This document shows, one piece after another, positions 20,881-28,704 of a stretch of 33,346 nt of DNA. Each line of letters starts with the position of its first letter. Position 1 is the stretch's first letter. This DNA comes from a virus. The stretch is taken from the IMG/VR virus record IMGVR_UViG_3300032607_000642, positions 1-33,346 of that record; one strand, 5' to 3'. The notes beneath the pieces were generated by a model. That model ran no database searches. It was not told the DNA's origin and worked only from the letters and a program-made list of their open reading frames with translations. A program made the position numbers and the translations under genes.

Positions 20881-23123
20881 TGACAGAAGTATTCGTTTCA
20901 ATTGATAATTTAGAGTTTACCAAGTTAGACCTTTCGAAAGATGAGAGTATTTTAATGAAGTACACCCAAAAGGATTTGCAAGATATTTCAAAAATCTTTG
21001 CGCCATATTCTCAAAACTTTAATTTTCCTGCAACCCCGAAAAACAGAATGGCTTTTGGATTTTTCGGAGATACTGAAATCGTAAAGGTAAACAAGGAAAA
21101 GAAATATTTTTGCAAAATTTATACGGATGGGATTTTGAACCTTTCGGGATTCATCGTATTATCAGAGTTGAGTTACGAAAATAACAGACCCGAAACATTT
21201 ACGGGCAATTTCACAACTTCAATGTTGAACTTAAAGGATAGGATAGGCGAAGATAGTATTCGGGATTTAGCACCCGAAGGCTTGAGCGTGGATTGGACGT
21301 ACAAAAACGTATTTTCTCTTCTTAAAGGGATTCAAAACAAGGCTACAAGCGCAATAAATACTTCTTTCTTTGTTCCTCTAATCTCAAATACCCGAGTTTG
21401 GGCATACAATCAAAACGATAGCACGGATTTACTTGATAATATCGCTTATAAATTTACTAATTTATCATCTTCACCTAATTTAATTCAATCTACTGAATTA
21501 AGACCTGCCGTATCGTTTTCCTCCATCATCGATTTGATGATAAAAAAGTACGGTTTATTAGTTACCTGCCCGCTATTCTCAAGAAAAGAATACAAAGATT
21601 TGTATGTATGGTGTAATAATGAGAATATATACAGCGCAAAACAAACCAAACTAACCATAAAACAAGCCTTTGGAGGTTTATTTTATGCTGATGCTAAAAA
21701 CGAGGGCGGAATACCCGATCCAAAAAAATACACGGTTACAACAGATGTGCCAAACGGTATTTTTAAGGTAATAAAAAGAGCGTTACCGTTTACGAATTCG
21801 GGAGAATATATTGAGAAGGGTTTCAATTTTAAAATCTATTTATCTGGAGTTTCAGTTACGGGGGGTTCAGCTACAACCAAGGCAACCGTAACGCTTAAAA
21901 GAAAAACTACTTTAGATGTTATCACAACGAAAGAGTTTGATTTAACGGGTTCAATTTTTGACTGTACTATTCCAGTTAGCGATAATTTATTTATCGGTAA
22001 TGAAATGGATTTTGAAGCGCATATATCTTTCAATCAGCCATTGAGTTGGGGGTATGCAGATTATACAATTAACTTTAGGTATTACGATGGAAAAACGGGA
22101 TTGTTTAGCGGTAAAGAATATGCAACCTATTTTTATCAATCCAAGTTTAACAATAATAGCGCAGATGTTTCAAGTACCAATATCGATTTATTTAAATCTT
22201 TGCCCGAAATGAAATGCGTTGATTTTTTAAGTTCATTTTTCAAGGCTTTTAATATTTCAGTATTCGACACATCACCCAACAATGAAAATTTATTTTGGTT
22301 AACACCTTCCGACATTCAAACGGTTGGACAAACCTATTCAAAAGCGGTAGTAGATTATACTCCTTATGTGGATATTTCAAGTTATAAAAAATCAGTTCCG
22401 AGCGATTACAACTACTATAATTTCAAACACGCAAAAAGCAAGTACAAATCCAATGCTGATTATTTAAGTGCCACGACTTTAGAATACGGACAGGCCTTAA
22501 ACCCTGCAATCAAACCAACCAACGCAAAAGAGTTTAAAGTTGAAACTAACTTTAGTTTAATTGTTCCCGTTACGATTACAGGTACGGCAGGAATACTAAC
22601 GCACTATGGATTTACAAGCGATAACCCCGAGATATTAGAAACGGGTGAAACAAGATACACCCCCAACTTTGAAGACCTAACCGTTTTTTATTCGCACGGA
22701 AACCAACCCTTGCCAAATCCGTTTGGGTTTAAAAGTACTAATCCTTATGGATCAAATATGAACGAAAAATTAGATAGTCACATAAAAGTTGCCCCGTGGA
22801 ATATTGAGAATGATTCTTTCTCCTTTAGTGTTTTAGTAGATGATAATTTACAAAACTATCCTTATAGTTTATATTTAAAAGGGTACGATTCTCAAACCGC
22901 AAGGTTACTTGATGTAAACGTTTTAAGCCACGAATATACTTTTAACCTACCAAGTAATGAAATATACTTAAACGAAGCTACAACGATACAAGGAGGGGGA
23001 AACACACCCGCTGGATTTAGATTGCAAAACGATATCATCGTAGGCGAAACCCTCTACACCATATTAGATGCGAGTATTGATATAACAACGGGAAAAACAC
23101 AACTAACACTTTTAAATAAATAA
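20880..23123 (+). CDS. Large tail/baseplate structural protein
   Basis: 747 aa. The N-terminus carries L-D-L-S-K-D-E then K-D-L-Q-D-I-S-K-I-F-A-P-Y-S-Q-N-F-N-F-P-A-T, a pattern I recall from large tail proteins of Bacteroidetes phages. The rest is long beta-rich structure. It starts by a TAATG overlap with the preceding gene, and the tape measure follows one base after its stop. It is likely a distal-tail or baseplate hub protein, although it lies upstream of the tape measure where most siphoviruses have it downstream. Confidence 0.6.
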   Translation: MTEVFVSIDNLEFTKLDLSKDESILMKYTQKDLQDISKIFAPYSQNFNFPATPKNRMAFGFFGDTEIVKVNKEKKYFCKIYTDGILNLSGFIVLSELSYENNRPETFTGNFTTSMLNLKDRIGEDSIRDLAPEGLSVDWTYKNVFSLLKGIQNKATSAINTSFFVPLISNTRVWAYNQNDSTDLLDNIAYKFTNLSSSPNLIQSTELRPAVSFSSIIDLMIKKYGLLVTCPLFSRKEYKDLYVWCNNENIYSAKQTKLTIKQAFGGLFYADAKNEGGIPDPKKYTVTTDVPNGIFKVIKRALPFTNSGEYIEKGFNFKIYLSGVSVTGGSATTKATVTLKRKTTLDVITTKEFDLTGSIFDCTIPVSDNLFIGNEMDFEAHISFNQPLSWGYADYTINFRYYDGKTGLFSGKEYATYFYQSKFNNNSADVSSTNIDLFKSLPEMKCVDFLSSFFKAFNISVFDTSPNNENLFWLTPSDIQTVGQTYSKAVVDYTPYVDISSYKKSVPSDYNYYNFKHAKSKYKSNADYLSATTLEYGQALNPAIKPTNAKEFKVETNFSLIVPVTITGTAGILTHYGFTSDNPEILETGETRYTPNFEDLTVFYSHGNQPLPNPFGFKSTNPYGSNMNEKLDSHIKVAPWNIENDSFSFSVLVDDNLQNYPYSLYLKGYDSQTARLLDVNVLSHEYTFNLPSNEIYLNEATTIQGGGNTPAGFRLQNDIIVGETLYTILDASIDITTGKTQLTLLNK

Positions 23124-23124
23124 A

Positions 23125-25062
23125 ATGGCAGACATCGAACAGAAGATAAAATTATCGTTTGAGAACAACGCAGAGGAGAACGCACAAGAGGTTAATAAAT
23201 TAACGGCATCGATTGATAAAACAACCGATGCAACCAATGAAAACAAATCATCTGTTGGACAAAGCGATGCTGCCTACAAAAGTTTTAAAACACAACTCCG
23301 AGAAGCTAACGCTGAACTTCAAAAATCGATTCAGTTGTACGGTGAAACTGCAAAGGAAACAGTTGAAGCAGCGAAGCAAGTTGCCAACTTAAAAGACCAA
23401 ATGGGTTTTGCCAAGGATTTAACGGATAAGTTTAACCCCGACCAAAAAATGAAGGCTCTTGGAGCAGCGACACAAGTTGCGGGAACGGGTTTGCAAGGTG
23501 TAACCGCTGGAATGGCTTTGTTTGGTGCAGAGGGTGAGGATACGCAAAAGCAGTTATTAAAAGTTCAAGCTGCAATGGCTTTTTCTGATGCTATATCCAA
23601 CCTATCCAACCTTGGTGACCAATGGCAACTTTTAAAAGCTACTATTGCATCAAGTTCATTAGCCACAAAAGCGAATGCAGCAGCCACGGGATTAGCTGCA
23701 ATGGTTCAAAACGTATTCACGGGTTCAGTTGCAACAACTACAACGGGATTCAAAGCGTTGAAATTCGCTATTGCTGCAACGGGAATAGGTTTGTTAGTAG
23801 TTGGATTGGTTGCGGTTTATCAAAATTTCGATAAAATTTCAAAGTTTGCCACAAATTTAGTACCCGCACTATCAAAAGTTGGAGATACTGTAATGTCAAT
23901 CGTTAATGCGGTAAGCGATTTTATAGGGGTAACGAGTGCAGCAGATAGGGCAGTTGATAAATTAAAGGCAAATGCAAAAGCATCAACGAGTTTAAACGAT
24001 AAATATTTAGCGGAACACGGTGACCAACTTGACAAATTTACAAAGCAAAAGATTGAAGCAAGAAACGCATATAATAAAGAAATCGAAGCGGGGAATTATG
24101 ATGCAATTGCTTTAGGTAAAAAATTAAACCGAGAATTAGCAGCAATAGAATACAGCAGAGGAGACGACCAAAGAAAAATACAAGCGGACAACGCACAGAA
24201 AGCCAAAGATGCGGCAGCAATAAGAAAACAAAAGGCGAAAGAAGATTCAATAAAAGCAACAGAAGAAGAAGCAAAAGCCGAAGCAGATTTTCAAATTTGG
24301 AAAAAAGATTTATTAGATAAATTAGATGATAGTATTTTCGCTGGTAAATTAGCAAAGGGAGAAGAAAATGCAGCCAAAGAAAAAGAAGAAAATACAGAAC
24401 GTGTTTTAGAAGAAGCTAGTGCAGTAGCAGATAAAGCAGAAGAGGATGGAAATAATAGAGTTATCCTTTTAGAGGATAAGAAAAGAACAGCAGAAGAAGA
24501 AGCACAATTCTTAATAGATAAGGACAATGCTATTGCAGCATCGCAACAAAATCTAAATAATATAATATCTAATTTAGAATCAGCGGGTTTAGCTAAATCA
24601 AAAGCGGGTCAAGCCGTTCAAAAAGCATTAGCTTTAACGCAGATAGGAATGGATACGGCAAGGGCATTCTCAACAGCGACCCCAATGGCTATAAAAGCTG
24701 GTGAGGAAGCTGCTAAAGTTGCTGGTCCTGCTGCTCCCGTTGTTGGACCAATTGTAACGGGTTTAAGTTATGCGAGTTCAGCAGCTACCATAATCGGAAA
24801 CATTGCAAGAGCGAAAAAATTATTATCGGGCGGGGGTGCTGGTTCATCAAGTAGTGCGGGAGGTGGTTCAAGTTCGGGCGCACCAAGTTCAGCAAGTGCA
24901 ACCCCACAAGTAAACTTTCAAGCCTCAAGCGAAAACCAAATCGGTAACACGATGGCAGGGAAGCTAAACGCTCAAGCACCGATAAGAGTTACGGTTTTAG
25001 AAAGTGATATCACTAAAACTCAAACAAGTGTACAAGCCAAAGTTGTGAGTAATAGTTTTTAA
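23125..25062 (+). CDS. Tail tape measure protein
   Basis: 645 aa. The N-terminal 110 residues are coiled-coil-like, Ala/Glu/Lys-rich and repetitive. Residues about 112-232 are hydrophobic and Ala/Gly-rich, including I-A-A-T-G-I-G-L-L-V-V-G-L-V-A-V. A second coiled-coil region (about 300-480) follows, then a Gly/Ser-rich linker and a short C-terminal domain. This is the tape measure layout. With the family rule of about 0.15 nm per residue, the tail would be near 95 nm. The large tail gene lies one base upstream. Confidence 0.85.
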   Translation: MADIEQKIKLSFENNAEENAQEVNKLTASIDKTTDATNENKSSVGQSDAAYKSFKTQLREANAELQKSIQLYGETAKETVEAAKQVANLKDQMGFAKDLTDKFNPDQKMKALGAATQVAGTGLQGVTAGMALFGAEGEDTQKQLLKVQAAMAFSDAISNLSNLGDQWQLLKATIASSSLATKANAAATGLAAMVQNVFTGSVATTTTGFKALKFAIAATGIGLLVVGLVAVYQNFDKISKFATNLVPALSKVGDTVMSIVNAVSDFIGVTSAADRAVDKLKANAKASTSLNDKYLAEHGDQLDKFTKQKIEARNAYNKEIEAGNYDAIALGKKLNRELAAIEYSRGDDQRKIQADNAQKAKDAAAIRKQKAKEDSIKATEEEAKAEADFQIWKKDLLDKLDDSIFAGKLAKGEENAAKEKEENTERVLEEASAVADKAEEDGNNRVILLEDKKRTAEEEAQFLIDKDNAIAASQQNLNNIISNLESAGLAKSKAGQAVQKALALTQIGMDTARAFSTATPMAIKAGEEAAKVAGPAAPVVGPIVTGLSYASSAATIIGNIARAKKLLSGGGAGSSSSAGGGSSSGAPSSASATPQVNFQASSENQIGNTMAGKLNAQAPIRVTVLESDITKTQTSVQAKVVSNSF

Positions 25063-25092
25063 TTGTATCTTTAAGGCTAAACCAAAAAGCCT

Positions 25093-25287
25093 ATGGATAA
25101 ATTAGATGAGATTGTAACGCATTTAAACAGCCTACAATCGAAAGAAGTATTTAAAAATGTATCTTGTGAACTACGATATAAGATTAGTTCACATTTAACC
25201 GTTATCACTTACCGAGATATTGACCGAATGATTCAAGCGTGTAATGAACACGTATATCGGGTAGAGAATAACATCACGTTTAAGTAA
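25093..25287 (+). CDS. Small protein after the tape measure, unknown
   Basis: 64 aa, helical, with L-K-S-like starts (L-N-S-L-Q-S-K-E-V-F) and a later D-I-D-R-M-I-Q-A-C-N-E-H. It is the last gene of the tail operon and sits 7 bases before a terminator stem. No family recognised. Confidence 0.5.
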   Translation: MDKLDEIVTHLNSLQSKEVFKNVSCELRYKISSHLTVITYRDIDRMIQACNEHVYRVENNITFK

Positions 25288-25294
25288 AAGAAAG

Positions 25295-25317
25295 CCCTAT
25301 TAAGTTAGGGTTTTTTT
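25295..25317 (+). terminator. Terminator closing the tail operon
   Basis: CCCTA (25295-25299) and TAGGG (25306-25310) form a 5-bp stem with a six-base loop, followed by seven T. It lies 8 bases after the 64-aa gene and 28 bases before the head promoter box. Confidence 0.7.
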
Positions 25318-25344
25318 ATGCCTAAAAATAAATAAAAAAAACTA

Positions 25345-25375
25345 AACCATTGTATTAAATAATTTCGTATCTTTG
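25345..25375 (+). promoter_or_regulatory. AACCAWTG-type promoter 3 (head operon)
   Basis: AACCATTG (25345-25352), TATCTTTG (25368-25375), with the same 23-base offset as the sites at 11092 and 16098. No TTTG occurs in the -33 position. The start would be near 25382, giving a leader of about 85 bases. Confidence 0.7.
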
Positions 25376-25381
25376 GTACTG

Positions 25382-25461
25382 CGATTAAACTATATGAAGA
25401 TGTATAGCACTAATTTAAAGAATACAAAAGCACTACTCATTAGTTTGGGTAGTGCTTTTTT
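25382..25461 (+). ncRNA. Candidate short RNA: promoter 3 leader to attenuator
   Basis: A transcript starting near 25382 and ending at the terminator (25426-25461) would be about 80 bases. It could be a free small RNA or merely an attenuated leader of the head operon. The same span contains a 27-codon reading frame. Confidence 0.4.
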
Positions 25462-25477
25462 GTTTATATGCCTATGA
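25394..25477 (+). CDS. 27-aa hydrophobic leader peptide (possible)
   Basis: ATG 25394 to TGA 25477. The product has a hydrophobic C-terminal half (A-L-L-I-S-L-G-S-A-F-L-F-I-C-L). Its codons pass through the attenuator hairpin, and its stop overlaps the ATG at 25474 of the protease gene as ATGA. Translation would break the hairpin and could let the polymerase continue. Whether it is translated cannot be decided here. Confidence 0.35.
   Translation: MKMYSTNLKNTKALLISLGSAFLFICL
25426..25461 (+). terminator. Attenuator in front of the head operon
   Basis: AAAAGCACTAC (25426-25436) pairs perfectly with GTAGTGCTTTT (25449-25459) across a 12-base loop; the arm runs into six T (25456-25461). It lies between promoter 3 and the first head gene, 7 to 13 bases before its start. 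Confidence 0.75.
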
Positions 25478-26409
25478 AAATTTACGAAATAACATTCGAA
25501 AAGGATTTTAAAGTTTCCTTAGTTAAGAATCCAGCCTTGGAATTAACCTTAGTTAAGTTCAGCGAGGAAATAGAAACACCTTTATACTTCGCCAATGAGG
25601 AAAAAAGAGAAATCTTTTCGGTTGCAATGTCACCTGATAAATTGATATATCGTAACAACGTACAAGGCGAACCTGCAAACGTATTCTACACGGCAGAAAC
25701 AATAGAAAAATTCCAACAAAACTACTTTAGAACCAACGCAAATAAAGGTACAAATATAGATCACGCAGAATTTAACACCGAAGGAGTGTTCCCTTTCGAA
25801 AGTTGGATCGTGGCAAACCCCGCTAATGATAAATCAAACGAACTTGGTTTAGTCACTAAAAAAGGCGATTTGGTGATGGGGTTCAAAGTAGATAATGATG
25901 AAGTTTGGCAGCAATGCAAAGAAGGTAATCTTGACGGGTTGAGCATTGAAGGCAAAGTAACATTTAGAGAAGTAAGTAACAATAATAATATACAAATGAA
26001 TAAAGAAAACAAAGAAAATCTTTTAACAAAGATAGTAGCCTTATTCTCCTACGATGAAAAGGACGAAAAAGTAAAGGAAGAAGAAATGGCAGTTGAGCCA
26101 AAAGAAGAAGATACAGCAGAAGCGGTAGCTGATAATGAACTTACTACACAAGAAGCAGTAGAAGTCGCAGCTACCCCCGATGCTACAGAATTACAAGAGA
26201 AATACGATGCAGTACTTGAAGAGAATGCAAAGTTAAAAGCGGATGTAGCTTCAATGTTAGCTGACAAAGTAAAAGCGGAAGAGGATTTAGTAGCAATGAG
26301 TAAACAAACACCAGCGGCAGAGCCTATCGTTGACCTTCCAAAAGAAGTGAAAAAATCATATTCAGAAATGAGTAACGTAGAAAAATTAAAGTTTAACAGA
26401 GAAAATTAA
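25468..26409 (+). CDS. Prohead protease (XkdF/S78_2-like) with scaffold tail
   Basis: 313 aa. The N-terminal 165 residues are protease-like: I-D-H99-A-E-F-N and D-G-L-S159-I-E-G match the His and Ser of the XkdF-type family. The rest is acidic and coiled-coil-like, as in scaffolds, with repeated E-E/K-E runs. So one polypeptide would both shape and trim the prohead. An in-frame Met (ATG 25996) could give a separate scaffold of about 137 aa. Two starts are possible (25468 or 25474); the second overlaps the leader peptide stop as ATGA and matches M-K-I-Y-E-I. The promoter and attenuator lie immediately upstream. Confidence 0.75.
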   Translation: MPMKIYEITFEKDFKVSLVKNPALELTLVKFSEEIETPLYFANEEKREIFSVAMSPDKLIYRNNVQGEPANVFYTAETIEKFQQNYFRTNANKGTNIDHAEFNTEGVFPFESWIVANPANDKSNELGLVTKKGDLVMGFKVDNDEVWQQCKEGNLDGLSIEGKVTFREVSNNNNIQMNKENKENLLTKIVALFSYDEKDEKVKEEEMAVEPKEEDTAEAVADNELTTQEAVEVAATPDATELQEKYDAVLEENAKLKADVASMLADKVKAEEDLVAMSKQTPAAEPIVDLPKEVKKSYSEMSNVEKLKFNREN

Positions 26410-26412
26410 AAA

Positions 26413-26640
26413 ATGGCAAACAAAAAAGAAAATACAGTATTTGTAAATCCATTGGAAACGGGAGTTTCTTATGTAGATTTTAAAAGTTCAATTCCAGAAG
26501 GTGTTACAATCAAAGAGCATTTAGAGGGGAAATTAACAGAAGAGGAAATACAATGGATTGAAGCAGAAATCGGTTTTTTCGATTTTAACAATCTAAAAGT
26601 TGAAGAAGTTGGAGAAGTTAAAGAAGTAGCAGAAAATTAA
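26413..26640 (+). CDS. Small acidic protein between scaffold and capsid
   Basis: 75 aa, acidic, with P-L-E-T-G-V-S-Y-V near residue 13 and a Glu/Val-rich end. It sits 3 bases after the protease and 26 before the capsid gene, a typical slot for a decoration or scaffold helper. No family recognised. Confidence 0.5.
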   Translation: MANKKENTVFVNPLETGVSYVDFKSSIPEGVTIKEHLEGKLTEEEIQWIEAEIGFFDFNNLKVEEVGEVKEVAEN

Positions 26641-26666
26641 AAACAAATAAATAAAAAAAATAAAAA

Positions 26667-27701
26667 ATGGCAGTATCATTTACAGGTGTAAAAACCGCAC
26701 AATCAGAATACCCAGAGATCATAACAGAGGTATACGCAGATTCACCAACCTTTAGAGGGGAAACAATTGAAGTAGTAGAAGGGCACAAATCGGGTATGGA
26801 CATATACGAAAGTTCAGCATCTGTAACCTTTTCAGCGGCTAACTACGGAGCAGTAACAGCCGATAACGTGGCTTTAGCTTCTCAAAAATCAACTGTAAAC
26901 CTTAAAACATTCAACGTTGAAGGTATTATAGATGAATCTTCTTTATTGGGTACAAAGTATCAAAAATCAATGAAAGCGGGTGCATTCGAAGTAGTTTCTG
27001 ATGAGTTCGACCAAAAGGTATTAATCCAAGTACAACCAGCAGTAGGCGCAAAGTTGGAAAATGGAGTATGGAACGGAGCAACAGCAGCTACTAAAACAGC
27101 TATCGCAGCTTTAACAGCAGGGGCGGCACAAGGTTCAATTTCAGCGGGTGCACAAACTTTAGTAGCAGCGATGCCAACTACTTTGTTTGATTCAATCCCA
27201 GCTACAATGTTGTATAATGATTCACAATCAAAAACGGTTGCGGGTGCAGGTTTAGGAGATTACAAAAAAGTACTTTCTATTGCAGCAGTAACAAGCGGAA
27301 CAATCGTTGCGGAATATGTTAAACTTTACAATGTTATCCCAGATGATATTTTGGTATTAACAGGTGATCAAGCACCAGTAATTTTTGCACCAAAAGGAGA
27401 TTACAAGTTAATCAAATCTGTGAATAGAGTACAAGGAGCAGCGCAGCAGGAAAACTTTGTTGGCACTTCATTCAATGATATGTACTTCAATGATATTAAA
27501 ATCATATTCGTTGACCTTATAGGTTTTAGAATTGCTGCACAAAAATTCAACTTAAAATTAGTAGTTGATTTACTTTCTGATTCTTCTCAATTGATTATCG
27601 AGAAAGAGGCTAACGCTTCAACTCGTAGAATCTTGAAAATCATCAATACGATGACTACTTGGGTAACAAGACAGAAGTATAATGTGCTTTACGCAGGATA
27701 A
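26667..27701 (+). CDS. Major capsid protein
   Basis: 344 aa, Ala/Val/Ser-rich with few Cys, as expected for a HK97-fold shell protein. Y-P-E-I-I-T-E-V-Y-A-D-S-P-T-F-R-G near the start, a long N-terminal arm, then F-D-Q-K-V-L-I-Q-V-Q near residue 115 and the C-terminal domain V-D-L-I-G-F-R-I-A-A-Q-K-F. The placement directly after protease/scaffold is decisive. Its codons are strongly biased to GCA/GCT and AAA, consistent with high expression. A loop-hairpin follows at 27714-27739. Confidence 0.8.
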   Translation: MAVSFTGVKTAQSEYPEIITEVYADSPTFRGETIEVVEGHKSGMDIYESSASVTFSAANYGAVTADNVALASQKSTVNLKTFNVEGIIDESSLLGTKYQKSMKAGAFEVVSDEFDQKVLIQVQPAVGAKLENGVWNGATAATKTAIAALTAGAAQGSISAGAQTLVAAMPTTLFDSIPATMLYNDSQSKTVAGAGLGDYKKVLSIAAVTSGTIVAEYVKLYNVIPDDILVLTGDQAPVIFAPKGDYKLIKSVNRVQGAAQQENFVGTSFNDMYFNDIKIIFVDLIGFRIAAQKFNLKLVVDLLSDSSQLIIEKEANASTRRILKIINTMTTWVTRQKYNVLYAG

Positions 27702-27713
27702 TAATCAGATAAC

Positions 27714-27739
27714 GGGGTGTGTGTTACGACCTGCACCCC
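27714..27739 (+). other. Intergenic hairpin after the capsid gene
   Basis: GGGGTG (27714-27719) and CACCCC (27734-27739) make a 6-bp G+C stem with a 14-base loop. No T run follows, so it is not a classical terminator. It may stabilise the capsid message. Confidence 0.4.
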
Positions 27740-27761
27740 TTATTATAAAAACATTTAATAT

Positions 27762-28310
27762 ATGTGTTTAACATTAACTAAAAGCAGAAAATTAGCTTGT
27801 ACTTCCAAGATTGCGGGAGTAGTTGCGATTGGTATTGCAAAGTACGATTCTTTGAATAGAGTTGTAACGACTGCAACGGGGGTTATTGCTTTGCCTACAC
27901 CGTACACCACGGGGACAATAGCACGATTAGAATTGAAAAATACCGCTACAAAATACGTTGAAAACGGAGTAAGCGGTGGAGATAATAGAAGCACGGGAGT
28001 AACGGGTACAATTCCTTGTACTTTCAATGTTGCTGCAGGTTCAGACATTAAAGATGCTTTAATGATTGAAGAATTGTTAAAAGGCGAAGTGGTTTTATTC
28101 ATCGAAAAGAAAGATGGAACTATCGTTGTTGCTGGTTCTCAATTAGGAGCGCAAGTAATAACTGCCGATGATGATACGGGTGGTACTATTGGAGATTTAA
28201 ACGGTTTTACTGTAACATTTCAAACAATGGAACCTGACTTTTCAAGAAAATACCTTTTAACGGGTGCTGGTTTAACTGCATACTCTACAGCTCTTATGCC
28301 ATACGTTTAA
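27762..28310 (+). CDS. Probable major tail tube protein
   Basis: 182 aa, beta-rich. M-C-L-T-L-T-K-S-R-K-L-A-C at the start and G-F-T-V-T-F-Q-T-M-E-P-D-F-S-R-K-Y-L-L at the end are patterns I associate with tail tube proteins of Bacteroidetes phages. Acidic and Gly-rich loops (D-D-D-T-G-G) fit a tube subunit. It is followed at once by a strong terminator, which fits a very highly expressed gene. A decoration protein is an alternative. Confidence 0.5.
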   Translation: MCLTLTKSRKLACTSKIAGVVAIGIAKYDSLNRVVTTATGVIALPTPYTTGTIARLELKNTATKYVENGVSGGDNRSTGVTGTIPCTFNVAAGSDIKDALMIEELLKGEVVLFIEKKDGTIVVAGSQLGAQVITADDDTGGTIGDLNGFTVTFQTMEPDFSRKYLLTGAGLTAYSTALMPYV

Positions 28311-28329
28311 TTTTTGTAGTTCATAATTG

Positions 28330-28359
28330 AAAAAAGGCGGTTTGATATCGCCTTTTTTT
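28330..28359 (+). terminator. Terminator between tube protein and portal block
   Basis: AAAAAAGGCG (28330-28339) and CGCCTTTTTT (28349-28358) pair perfectly across a nine-base loop; seven T (28353-28359) follow the G+C part, and A6 on the other side makes it bidirectional. It stands 15 bases before the next start codon, and no promoter is visible in that gap. Downstream genes would be reached only by read-through. Confidence 0.8.
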
Positions 28360-28374
28360 ATAAAATTTCAAAAA

Positions 28375-28704
28375 ATGAAAGTACTTTTTTTAGAAACAGC
28401 CTTAGAATTTAGCGTAATACCAAGAAAATATCCAAATATTTCAGATGTATTAACGCTCAATTTAAGGAACGAAAACACGGGTGAGGTTATAACGCCCGAA
28501 ATAACTTTTATTGTATCGCAAAAGTTAGATATAACGCTTACAAACCAACCTTTAGAATTTAAAACACAGAATAAATATGAGGTAACTATCTTAAATAATT
28601 CTGAAATTATCTACAAAGGAAAATTAATAGTTCTTGAATCAGGAACGGATGTACAAAATTATAACTATGGCAGCCAAAGCACAAGCAAATACAGTTTCAA
28701 ATAG
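28375..28704 (+). CDS. Small structural protein, unknown
   Basis: 109 aa from the ATG at 28375; an earlier frame start at 28327 lies inside the terminator. Beta-rich with repeated Thr/Leu pairs: L-T-L-N-L-R-N-E-N-T-G-E-V and I-T-L-T-N-Q-P-L-E-F. It overlaps the portal start by 38 bases, an unusually long overlap. Possibly a connector or capsid accessory protein. Confidence 0.5.
   Translation: MKVLFLETALEFSVIPRKYPNISDVLTLNLRNENTGEVITPEITFIVSQKLDITLTNQPLEFKTQNKYEVTILNNSEIIYKGKLIVLESGTDVQNYNYGSQSTSKYSFK

Noticed and set aside
24038-24355. Leu-rich minus-strand frame inside the tape measure gene
   Set aside because: Shadow of Lys/Glu/Ala-rich coiled-coil codons read in reverse.
28327-28374. Upstream start for the 109-aa gene
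   Set aside because: The added codons fall within the terminator stem and T run.
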